Shown here: positions 1-5,817 of the stretch, one piece after another | Numbering within the stretch: the stretch's first letter is position 1 | Layout: each line of letters begins with the position of its first letter | Source: Cyanobacteria bacterium OH_PDB_112 | Lineage (GTDB): Bacteria > Cyanobacteriota > Vampirovibrionia > Gastranaerophilales > CAJFVJ01 | Length of the DNA stretch: 11,287 nt | Reading direction: 5' to 3' | Assembly: GCA_023457295.1 (NCBI GenBank) | Contig: JAEWLZ010000190.1 | Coordinates: forward strand, 1 to 11,287 | Notes under the pieces: model-generated | Database searches by the model: none | What the model was told of the DNA's origin: nothing | What the model saw: only the letters and a program-made list of their open reading frames with translations | Position numbers and translations under genes: made by a program

Positions 1-371
1 GCTTGATATTGATAATCTAAAGCTTGAGATTGAGTTTGTGCCATTGCCTGTTTTGCCTTTTGAGAAGCCAAAGCGCCCACAAAACCTGAAAGACCTCCGC
101 CTATCGCATTTACATAATCAAGGGTAGACGGTCCGTTATGATAATTATATGTTACACCGTTTGCATTGGCGGTATAATTTAGATTAGTTGCTCCTGTTAA
201 ATAACTGCCTCCTGTTGAGAACGGAATATAGGTATTCCAATTATTATAGTTATTATAACCACCGCAAGAAGAAGCACTTTGGCTTAGCTGACTTATTTGG
301 TTGCTCAGCATATTAGCATTATTAAGTGCCGCATTAGGTGCAGGATATAAATTATCCGGTAAATAAGACAT
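1..371 (-). CDS. Hypothetical small Gly/Asn/Tyr-rich protein, 3' end cut by window edge
   Basis: The reading frame opens with ATG at 371 and is still open at base 1, giving 123 visible residues; the C-terminus lies outside the window. A good ribosome binding site, GAGGA (384-380), sits 8 nt before the start. The visible protein has a polar N-terminal half rich in Asn, Ser and Tyr, a NYTANANG motif at residues 65-72, a Gly-rich hydrophobic stretch at about 86-102 (IGGGLSGFVGALA), then the beginning of a Gln/Ala-rich helical region. It is a paralogue of the next gene (621-1094): both share GGS, NYTANA(N/D)G, a Y-x-Y, PS-L and then a Gly-rich hydrophobic segment followed by Lys-Ala and Gln-rich sequence, in the same order. 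I do not recognise the family. The Gly-rich segment could insert in or pack against a membrane; this is inference. Confidence 0.8.
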   Translation of the reverse strand, partial: MSYLPDNLYPAPNAALNNANMLSNQISQLSQSASSCGGYNNYNNWNTYIPFSTGGSYLTGATNLNYTANANGVTYNYHNGPSTLDYVNAIGGGLSGFVGALASQKAKQAMAQTQSQALDYQYQ

Positions 372-390
372 TTAATTTTTCCTCAATATT

Positions 391-476
391 ATCCTAAATA
401 TATAAAAACAATTTGGTTTAAAAAATTGCTAAATTCGTTCATTTTTCAAACCTTCAAAACCCATGCAGGGAGCATG
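391..476 (-). promoter_or_regulatory. Conserved upstream block of gene 1-371 (copy A)
   Basis: Read on the plus strand, this region holds TAAATATATAAAAACAAT (395-412), AATTGCTAAATT (424-435) and two CATG sites (462-465 and 473-476) separated by 7 nt. The same elements, with almost the same spacing, precede the gene at 621-1094. CATGC (462-466) and GCATG (472-476) also form a small dyad. I see no clear TTGACA/TATAAT pair, so the sigma factor is unknown. The conservation in otherwise diverged intergenic DNA suggests a promoter plus operator. Confidence 0.5.
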
Positions 477-513
477 ATTAAAGCCTGTAAAGGGATACGC
501 TAATCCTTTATAC

Positions 514-527
514 TTAACAAAAGTTAA
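514..527. repeat. Small AT-rich inverted repeat
   Basis: TTAAC-AAAA-GTTAA forms a perfect 5-bp dyad. The same bases also read as two direct copies of TTAACAAA, 9 nt apart. It lies between the terminator of the 621-1094 gene and the upstream block of the 1-371 gene, so it could be an operator or merely AT-rich chance. No function can be assigned. Confidence 0.3.
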
Positions 528-570
528 CAAATAGAAGTATCAAATTAATATTTAAACAATGCAAACACAA

Positions 571-597
571 TAAAAAAGGCAGCTATTTATGCTGCCT
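571..597 (-). terminator. Rho-independent terminator after the 621-1094 gene
   Basis: AGGCAGC (577-583) pairs with GCTGCCT (591-597) around a 7-nt loop. On the minus strand the stem is followed directly by a T-run (577-572). It begins 24 nt after the stop codon of the 621-1094 gene, so it ends that transcript and separates it from the 1-371 paralogue. On the plus strand an A-run follows instead, so it acts in one direction only. Confidence 0.85.
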
Positions 598-620
598 AAA
601 AAAATATTTATTAAAATCTT

Positions 621-1094
621 TTAAATATCCATTTTTTCCATCATTTTCATCATCATCATCATATTCATCATATTAGTCATATTTTCTTGTGATTTTTGTT
701 TTTCAAGTTGTTGATTCTGAGCCGCCCAAAGCATTGCTGACTGTTCTTGATAAGCCTCATATTGGATTTGCTGCTGTTCTTGAATAGCTTTCTGCTGCTC
801 AACTGCTGCTTTGCCAGCTCCTATTGCCGCAAAAACGCTACCTACTGCTCCGGCAATACCAAGACCTATCATTAGATTAGAAGGCTTATTGGAATATGAG
901 TAACTAGTACCGTCGGCATTGGCAGTATAATTTATATCGGTATTATAACCAAATACACTGCCTCCTATTCCATAATTTGTACCGGAATAATAGCCGTTAT
1001 TTGCGGTAGGATAATTACTAAAATTGTACATTCTCTGATAATCACATGCGCTCATCGCACCTATCTGATTACACAGATTGTTGTAGGGATCCAT
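621..1094 (-). CDS. Hypothetical 157-residue protein with glycine-rich segment, Gln-rich helix and Met-rich tail
   Basis: Starts at ATG 1094 behind a strong GAGGAG (1110-1105) with a 10-nt spacer, and ends with TAA. In order the protein has a polar Asn/Tyr/Gly-rich N-terminus (1-54), NYTANADG (55-62), a Gly/Ala-rich hydrophobic stretch at about 73-94 (IGLGIAGAVGSVFAAIGAG), a Gln/Glu-rich region likely to be helical or coiled coil (98-137), and a tail in which 11 of the last 19 residues are methionine. It has no N-terminal signal peptide that I can see. It is a paralogue of the gene at 1-371 and has its own upstream block and terminator, so the two are separate transcription units. The family and function are unknown. 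The glycine-rich segment could be a glycine-zipper-like membrane element; the Met tail could be a hydrophobic contact surface or metal-binding, but nothing here decides that. Confidence 0.85.
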   Translation of the reverse strand: MDPYNNLCNQIGAMSACDYQRMYNFSNYPTANNGYYSGTNYGIGGSVFGYNTDINYTANADGTSYSYSNKPSNLMIGLGIAGAVGSVFAAIGAGKAAVEQQKAIQEQQQIQYEAYQEQSAMLWAAQNQQLEKQKSQENMTNMMNMMMMMKMMEKMDI

Positions 1095-1114
1095 TTTGTA
1101 TATTCTCCTCTTTT

Positions 1115-1201
1115 ATCTTAAATATATAAAAACAATATACGTTGTATAATTGCCAAATTAATTAACATGAAAAAACAACCAAAAACCATGACCCAAGCAT
1201 G
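1115..1201 (-). promoter_or_regulatory. Conserved upstream block of gene 621-1094 (copy B)
   Basis: Contains TAAATATATAAAAACAAT (1119-1136), AATTGCCAAATT (1148-1159) and CATG at 1187-1190 and 1198-1201 (plus-strand reading), plus a further CATG at 1166-1169. The offsets from the first block are 29 and 68 nt, against 29 and 67 nt in copy A at 395-476. The 18-nt AT-rich block is identical in both copies, while the DNA between blocks has diverged. This is what a conserved promoter/operator looks like. The protein that binds it is unknown. Confidence 0.55.
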
Positions 1202-1228
1202 ATTGCAGGCACGACAAGGATATTTGGG

Positions 1229-1279
1229 AAAGATTCATTATTAAGAAATGTAAACACGCTCTATTAATGAAGAATCTTT
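1229..1279 (-). terminator. Imperfect inverted repeat over the motB 3' end, possible weak terminator
   Basis: AAAGATTC (1229-1236) is complementary to GAATCTTT (1272-1279), with further TTAA pairing inside after a 3-nt internal mismatch. The right arm lies in the last codons of motB. On the minus strand the hairpin would follow the stop, but no T-run comes after it, so it is at best a weak or factor-assisted terminator or an RNA-stabilising structure. Confidence 0.3.
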
Positions 1280-2295
1280 TTAACTTTTTTAGTTTCCATT
1301 TTGGACTCCATTTCTTGGAGTTGTTTCATAGCTTTGGCACGTTCACTCTGATAATCATCTTTTATAATTATCACCCCGCTAGGGTCTTTGGTTTCATTCA
1401 AAAGTGAATCAACAGCAGAAGTTGTAGTTGAATTTAGCTTTTCCTTTTTTTCTTCTTCTTCGGGAGAAGAACCTTTTATAGTTTCATCTCCTTTGGGTTC
1501 TGATTTTGCAAGGAGATTTTTAAGAACAAGGATTTCAACTCGCCTATTTTTTTTGCGATTAGCTTCAGAACTGTTAGGAACAAGGGGCTTATTATCCGCA
1601 TAACCTATAGCCGCCATAAGATTAGGGCTCATATCTTTATTTTCTATAAAGAATCTCGCAACAGCGCATGCTCTGGCTGATGAAAGCTCCCAATTTGACG
1701 GAAAAACAGTGGATTTTATAGGCAAATTATCGGTATGCCCTTCAACTCTTATAAGATGGTTAGCAAATTTTTTCTTTATCAAATCTGCTATTTTATTCAA
1801 TGTTTTATAAGTATTAGGTTTAAGCGTTGCTTCTCCCGAACGGAAAAACAAATCGGAATCTTCCAAATTTATATGAAGTCCTCTATCATCTATGATAGTA
1901 TCAACTCCTTCAATTTCTCCTGCTTTTTCAAGTTTTTCTATATCACTTTGAATATCTTTAAAAGATTTTTCTTCGTATTTTGCGCTTAAATATTCCATAA
2001 GAGGAGGAATAAAAGATTCACTAGGTGCAGAACCCGCACCTGCACCGGCACCTGCGCCATTATCCATAAGACTGTTAGATTGCCCCGGCAAAATATTATC
2101 ACTACCTTCTAAAACAGAAGGCGCGGCAAAAGCTTTTTTTATCGAATCTTGCAAATCCGCATAAGAACTAATATCCACCTGTGCAAGAGCGTACAAAACA
2201 ACAAATGTAGCGAACAATAAAGTAATAAAGTCGGCATATGATACCAACCATCTTTCTAAGTTCTCATGTTCTTCCGCGTGCTGTTTTTTGCCCAT
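1264..2295 (-). CDS. motB: Flagellar motor stator protein MotB
   Basis: MotB is the part of the MotA-MotB ion channel that anchors the stator to peptidoglycan. The 343-residue protein has a short cytoplasmic N-terminus, one membrane span at about 19-40 and the conserved ion-binding aspartate (D22, in SYADFITLLFA). An Ala/Gly repeat linker follows at 80-89. The OmpA-like peptidoglycan-binding domain spans about 145-258, with VEGHTDNLPI (184-193), NWELSSARA (201-209) and NRKKNRRVEILV (246-257). A charged tail of about 85 residues (259-343) extends beyond the domain, which is longer than in most MotB. The start is ATG 2295, 16 nt after the motA stop, with AAAGG near that stop as ribosome binding site, so the two genes are surely co-transcribed. 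The family identity is clear; whether the ion is H+ or Na+ cannot be told. Confidence 0.96.
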   Translation of the reverse strand: MGKKQHAEEHENLERWLVSYADFITLLFATFVVLYALAQVDISSYADLQDSIKKAFAAPSVLEGSDNILPGQSNSLMDNGAGAGAGAGSAPSESFIPPLMEYLSAKYEEKSFKDIQSDIEKLEKAGEIEGVDTIIDDRGLHINLEDSDLFFRSGEATLKPNTYKTLNKIADLIKKKFANHLIRVEGHTDNLPIKSTVFPSNWELSSARACAVARFFIENKDMSPNLMAAIGYADNKPLVPNSSEANRKKNRRVEILVLKNLLAKSEPKGDETIKGSSPEEEEKKEKLNSTTTSAVDSLLNETKDPSGVIIIKDDYQSERAKAMKQLQEMESKMETKKVKKILH

Positions 2296-2311
2296 TATAC
2301 TTTAAAACCTT

Positions 2312-3073
2312 TTATTCTGATTCGGGTTTCTTTTCCAATAAATATGCCTGCAATTTTCTTTCTATAAGAGTCGGGCTTTCTCCCGCCTGTATAGCAATAA
2401 TTCCTTCTATTGCCATCTCTTTTGCAACAAATTCTTGTTTTGCTTTAAACTTAATTTTTGTACCGAGAGGAATTGCTATCAAGTTCGCCGCACCTACACC
2501 ATAAACCGTTGCTACGAATGCAACCGCAATACCTGCACCCAATTTTGAAGGGTCAGACAAGTTCTGCATAACCTGAATTAGACCAAGTACCGCACCGATG
2601 ATACCGACCGTTGGAGAATAACCACCAAAAGATTCCCAAACTTTTGCCGCACCGGCTTTTTGAGATTCCAACCTGGATAAATATGTCTCCAGCATTTCTC
2701 TTACAAGAGAAGGATCTGCACCATCCGATACAGCTTCCAATCCCATTTTTATCAAAGGATCAGGCTCTACTTTAGCATCGCTTTCAAGAGATATAACACC
2801 TTCTTTTCTGGCTTTTTGTGCATAATTCATTATTTTTTCTATAACCACATTGTAATCAACAGAACCTGTCAAAAAGACTAGTTTCATCTCTGCAATAGCC
2901 TGTTTAAGATCTTCTATCGGAAAACTAAGAACTATCGCACCTGTTGTACCACCGAATACAATAAATGCCGCGGTTACCTGCATCAACTGACCAATGTTTC
3001 CGCCTTCAAGCATTTGCCCCAGAAGAATACAAAATATTCCGAAAAATACACCGAATATTGATGTTATGTCCAT
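2312..3073 (-). CDS. motA: Flagellar motor stator protein MotA (MotA/PomA family)
   Basis: MotA forms the ring around MotB in the inner membrane and transmits torque to the flagellar rotor. From ATG 3073 the protein is 253 residues, the size of the PomA/MotP type rather than the longer E. coli MotA. Four hydrophobic segments are visible, at about 4-22, 31-52, 150-172 and 178-203, with a cytoplasmic loop between the second and third that carries AR-x-EG-x-x-SLE (88-97). The segment GGYSPTVGIIGAVLGLI (150-166) contains the conserved proline of the third span (P154). The frame also has GTG at 3079, but GGAG (3084-3081) ends only 1 nt before that GTG and is 7 nt from ATG 3073, so I chose the ATG. 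It is first in a two-gene motA-motB unit. No flagellar sigma-28 type promoter (GCCGATAA) is visible upstream. Confidence 0.95.
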   Translation of the reverse strand: MDITSIFGVFFGIFCILLGQMLEGGNIGQLMQVTAAFIVFGGTTGAIVLSFPIEDLKQAIAEMKLVFLTGSVDYNVVIEKIMNYAQKARKEGVISLESDAKVEPDPLIKMGLEAVSDGADPSLVREMLETYLSRLESQKAGAAKVWESFGGYSPTVGIIGAVLGLIQVMQNLSDPSKLGAGIAVAFVATVYGVGAANLIAIPLGTKIKFKAKQEFVAKEMAIEGIIAIQAGESPTLIERKLQAYLLEKKPESE

Positions 3074-3171
3074 GTCCACTCCGATTCTTGAAAGTTATAA
3101 CTAACCACATAACATTAAACCCTAATTTTTGCGCCTTGAAATCATCTTTTTACGTTATTTTTTGAAACTAC

Positions 3172-3200
3172 TTGATATGGAATTTTGCTGATGATATTAT
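3172..3200 (+). promoter_or_regulatory. Sigma-70 type promoter of the rpoZ-like gene
   Basis: TTGATA (3172-3177) and TATTAT (3195-3200) are separated by exactly 17 nt, each one mismatch from the TTGACA/TATAAT consensus. The promoter lies 26 nt before the start codon of the plus-strand gene. It is the best housekeeping promoter in the window. Confidence 0.75.
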
Positions 3201-3225
3201 TAAATAGCATATAGGAGAACTTGAA

Positions 3226-3471
3226 ATGGATCAAATTACAAAAATAGCATGGGACTTAAATGAAAAAGCTGAAAACAAATATGAGCTTGTTTACGAAATA
3301 GCTGATTTGGCAAAAAAACTTGTCGACGAAACTCAAAGCAAAAGAGGTCGTGACGATATGATGTTTGGTTACGAACAATCTTTTGATCCTACAATCAAAA
3401 AAGAAAAACCAATCCAACATGCCATTATGGTAAAAGCATCAGAATCTGATGACAGCGAGCTGGTAGGATAA
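3226..3471 (+). CDS. rpoZ: Probable DNA-directed RNA polymerase omega subunit
   Basis: This 81-residue protein resembles the omega subunit, which binds the RNA polymerase beta-prime subunit and helps assemble the enzyme. The visible signature is NKYELVYEIADLAKKLVDE (17-35), matching the family pattern N-(R/K)-(F/Y)-x-LV followed by a helix of small and basic residues. A second segment, KPIQHAIMVKAS (61-72), matches the later K-P-V-x-x-A-L helix of the family. Between them lies a polar stretch of about 20 residues (38-58) that is longer than in compact omega proteins. AGGAG (3213-3217) sits 8 nt before the ATG. The gene has its own promoter and terminator and runs opposite to all its neighbours. 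The match is short and the GTP/ppGpp-type N-terminus is not distinctive, so a small unrelated helical protein remains possible. Confidence 0.65.
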   Translation: MDQITKIAWDLNEKAENKYELVYEIADLAKKLVDETQSKRGRDDMMFGYEQSFDPTIKKEKPIQHAIMVKASESDDSELVG

Positions 3472-3506
3472 TTATTGCTAAATTAAAATTTAAATAATAA
3501 AAAAAG

Positions 3507-3538
3507 AAAAGACCGTCTGATTTAATTAGCGGTCTTTT
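3507..3538. terminator. Bidirectional terminator between convergent genes
   Basis: AAAAGACCG (3507-3515) pairs with CGGTCTTTT (3530-3538) as a 9-bp stem around a 14-nt loop. On the plus strand the arm runs into TCTTTTTA; on the minus strand into TTTTCTTTTTTT. It lies 36 nt after the rpoZ-like stop and 33 nt after the stop of the 3571-4704 gene, so it can end both transcripts. Confidence 0.9.
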
Positions 3539-3570
3539 TAAACAGTCAAGAATACAGTTTTTTCGTCATT

Positions 3571-4704
3571 TTATATATTTTTTTGTCTTATTTTATCTCT
3601 AATATTTTGGGCAAGGTCAGCTCTGCCGTTCTTCTCATAAATTTGAGTCATATTTTCTAAAAATCTGATATTATTCATTTTGGCTTCCGCATTTAGAAGA
3701 TCTTTATTTGTCATTACAGGTTTCACTGTAACAGCAGGAGCAGCGGCCTGTTCCTCTTTTGCCTGCATTGCGGCATTTCTTTGATTAATTGCATGCACTG
3801 CTTCCTGAAGCTTATTCATAGTAGGTTTAGGAGCTTCTTGCGCCGGCTGAATAGGTGTTGTGGCGGCAGGTCTTTTAGATATTTGAGTATAAGGATTTAC
3901 TTGAGAATTTTGATATTCTTTCATACCGTAACTCTGTAAAGAAACATTTTGCTTAGGCAAAGACTGCTTTCTTTTCATACTTTCATTAAATTTATTTTGA
4001 GCTTTGGAAATTTCAGCATACACATCTATATCTGATGTGGATTTTTTCAATTCCGCTCTTTGTCTTAAGATATCTTTTGGTGAAATTTCGTATTTTTGAA
4101 TTTGTTCTTTTGTTTCTCTCATGCTTCTCAATAAGAAGAAGATTATAATTCCAAGCCCCAAAATCCAACCAAGCCCAGAAGGTGTCATAATATTTTTCAA
4201 ATCAATATTTGTCAACGAAAGAATATCACTAAAATCCGCTTCGGAATCTTCTGATGTAATAGGTGAATAGCTGTCAATTGACCTATTAAGAGTAATTTCT
4301 GTCGTAGAAGGCGGAGCAATCAAATCTGCAGGCACTTTTGGGGCATTCAAAAGAACATTCGAAGATGACACATTCAAACCTTGAATAGTAATTCTTAAGT
4401 CATCTCCCACCGGTTGAATCAAAACATGATCTATATTGCTTGCATTGTTGTAGACTGTATTTACTGATTTTGAAGGAATAATATTTTTCAAATCAATAGT
4501 CATCTTATTGCCATCAACGGAAGTTGTCTTTAAAGGTACAGCCTGATCTGTATTAAGAGTAATTTCATACGAATCATTTAAAGGTTTTACCTCTATGCCG
4601 TTCAAAGTCGCCGCTACCGCATTGGCTTTCGGCATAAACGCAAAAAACACAAGTACAACCGCTAAAAGCCCTAAGGCATATTTAAAATTTTTATCCATCC
4701 TCAC
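3571..4704 (-). CDS. AMIN-like domain protein with signal peptide, one membrane span and long cytoplasmic tail
   Basis: The 377-residue protein begins with a signal peptide (1-29, ending in A-N-A). Residues about 32-112 look like a small beta-domain of the AMIN type, with the typical alternation NDSYEITLNTDQAVP, KMTIDLKN and DDLRITIQGLN. A Ser/Pro-rich spacer follows, then one membrane span at about 177-193 (GLGWILGLGIIIFFLLR). The tail (194-377) is charged, Gln/Ala/Pro-rich in its middle and helical at its end (about 332-377). AMIN domains usually sit in the periplasm and bind peptidoglycan or envelope complexes. The start is GTG 4704, chosen because AGGGGA (4716-4711) lies 6 nt upstream; ATG at 4698 is adjacent to a GAGG with no spacer. 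Close by is motAB, and the plan (secreted beta-domain, span, cytoplasmic tail) resembles some FliO-like export proteins, but I cannot confirm this. Confidence 0.85.
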   Translation of the reverse strand: MRMDKNFKYALGLLAVVLVFFAFMPKANAVAATLNGIEVKPLNDSYEITLNTDQAVPLKTTSVDGNKMTIDLKNIIPSKSVNTVYNNASNIDHVLIQPVGDDLRITIQGLNVSSSNVLLNAPKVPADLIAPPSTTEITLNRSIDSYSPITSEDSEADFSDILSLTNIDLKNIMTPSGLGWILGLGIIIFFLLRSMRETKEQIQKYEISPKDILRQRAELKKSTSDIDVYAEISKAQNKFNESMKRKQSLPKQNVSLQSYGMKEYQNSQVNPYTQISKRPAATTPIQPAQEAPKPTMNKLQEAVHAINQRNAAMQAKEEQAAAPAVTVKPVMTNKDLLNAEAKMNNIRFLENMTQIYEKNGRADLAQNIRDKIRQKNI

Positions 4705-4795
4705 TTACTATCCCCTGTTTTCCCAAATCTGTTTTTTATTACATTATTAGAATACCTGTTTTTAAAGCCTGTATCATCGTCCAGTGGGTTTATAA

Positions 4796-4825
4796 AAGAA
4801 AATAGACCATAAGGTCTATTTTCTT
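4796..4825 (-). terminator. Strong hairpin terminator after the 4855-5715 gene
   Basis: A perfect 13-bp stem, AAGAAAATAGACC (4796-4808) with GGTCTATTTTCTT (4813-4825), closes an ATAA loop. It begins 29 nt downstream of the 4855-5715 stop codon. On the minus strand the stem ends in TTTTCTTTTATAA, a usable T-tract. It isolates that gene from the AMIN-like gene downstream. Confidence 0.8.
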
Positions 4826-4854
4826 GTTCGTATTTATTTTTAGCTTTGGTAGGG

Positions 4855-5715
4855 TTAGAAGATTTTCCTGAGCCATTCGCCGGCGTTTCTAAACCATTTT
4901 CTTCCTAATTCTATGACACTACTTCCGTTGATACCGTGCTCCACTTCTTTGTATACAACCATATCATGTCTTTCTGACCTTCCTGAACGATTCGCGTTAA
5001 TTATTTGGAAGCTTTTAATTTTTTCTATAAATTTGGGTTCAACTTTTTCTATACTGCCTTGCCTAAACATATCTGTTATGTAGTCGCTTTTGTGCTCTAT
5101 CTCTTCAGACATTCTAATATATACTTGTGGCTGACGGTCATTATTTTTGTAGACATCAGCAAATTCATACAATTTAGCAAGTGCCGCTTTTTTATCTTCG
5201 ACTGTATCACTTTTACTAAATAATACACGGAGATTGGAAAGTTTTATTTTATCAAATTCCTGATTATCAAACTTTTTCATTGCATCATCAGCTATTTTAT
5301 TAAACCTATTTATACCCATACGGTCTCTTGGCGGTGTTATGTCTTTATTGCTGTACACTGTTTCTTCCATTAGGGGCTGGGGTTGTTGTTCTTTTTTGTT
5401 ATTTTTTATACTAGAAACTAATTTTTTAATACCCAAGAAAAGCAAAAAGCCTGCCGCACCTATTCCACCTGCCATTAAAGCAACTGAAACCAAATTTGAT
5501 TTATATTCTTCGTTTTTACGAGGAACATATCTGTCATATTCCGGATATCTTTCAAGCGGCTGATTATCTGGAGTTCCGTAAAGATTATTCTCCATATAGC
5601 CATATCTTTCCTGTATAGGATTGCTGGAAACAGGCGCAGGAATTATTGGCAGAGAAATAGGAGATACATCTGCTCCGAAATTTATTTTTTTGATTTCTGG
5701 ACTTATTCCAACCAT
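4855..5715 (-). CDS. Hypothetical single-span membrane protein
   Basis: I do not recognise this 286-residue protein. It starts at ATG 5715, with AAGG (5726-5723) 7 nt upstream. The N-terminal third is Pro/Tyr/Asn-rich and begins with a short INFGA motif (11-15). One hydrophobic span lies at about 74-97 (VALMAGGIGAAGFLLFLGIKKL), followed by a strongly basic stretch (KKLVSSIKNNKK), which by the positive-inside rule puts the C-terminal part in the cytoplasm. Residues about 130-230 are charged and mostly helical. The C-terminus ends in an amphipathic WLRKIF-type segment. There is no cleavable signal peptide. The gene stands alone between an upstream block shared with the 1-371 and 621-1094 genes and a strong terminator. 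N-terminal 'FGA' motifs recall hypothetical proteins of Gastranaerophilales, but this is a memory of style only. Confidence 0.8.
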   Translation of the reverse strand: MVGISPEIKKINFGADVSPISLPIIPAPVSSNPIQERYGYMENNLYGTPDNQPLERYPEYDRYVPRKNEEYKSNLVSVALMAGGIGAAGFLLFLGIKKLVSSIKNNKKEQQPQPLMEETVYSNKDITPPRDRMGINRFNKIADDAMKKFDNQEFDKIKLSNLRVLFSKSDTVEDKKAALAKLYEFADVYKNNDRQPQVYIRMSEEIEHKSDYITDMFRQGSIEKVEPKFIEKIKSFQIINANRSGRSERHDMVVYKEVEHGINGSSVIELGRKWFRNAGEWLRKIF

Positions 5716-5743
5716 AACTTTACCTTAATAACTTCGCTTACAC

Positions 5744-5808
5744 ATATTAAAAAAAAACCAACAAAAAATTGCCTAAAAAGTAGACGCATGTTAAATTTTT
5801 GTAACATG
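5744..5808 (-). promoter_or_regulatory. Upstream region of gene 4855-5715, third copy of the shared layout (copy C)
   Basis: AATTGC (5767-5772, plus reading) lies 52 nt upstream of the ATG, against 53 and 54 nt in copies A and B. An AT-rich block (5739-5756) matches their 18-nt block at about 13 of 18 positions, at the same distance. CATG sites lie 72 and 90 nt upstream; copy B also has a CATG at 72. On the minus strand GCAATT and TAATAT (5749-5744) are 17 nt apart and could serve as -35 and -10. The match is looser than between A and B. Confidence 0.35.
5787..5808. repeat. CATGTTA/TAACATG inverted repeat downstream of prfB
   Basis: Perfect 7-bp arms (5787-5793 and 5802-5808) flank an 8-nt loop, starting 9 nt after the prfB stop. 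The nearest T-run on the minus strand comes 8 nt after the stem, so this is a poor intrinsic terminator. It could equally be an operator for the 4855-5715 gene. Confidence 0.4.
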
Positions 5809-5817
5809 TCAAAAATT

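Noticed and set aside
372..490. Flagellar sigma-28 promoter, suggested by the GGATAA/AGATAA sequences near the two paralogues
   Set aside because: TAAA at the proper distance is missing in both copies and the GCCGATAA core is not matched.
1140..1165. Sigma-54 promoter suggested by TTGGCA in copy B
   Set aside because: The matching GC of the -12 element is absent at the fixed 10-nt spacing, and copy A has TTAGCA.
2029..2060. Short GC-rich repeat in motB as a possible CRISPR or mobile repeat
   Set aside because: It simply encodes the Ala-Gly linker of MotB.
2312..3079. GTG at 3079 as motA start
   Set aside because: GGAG would be only 1 nt away; ATG at 3073 has proper spacing.
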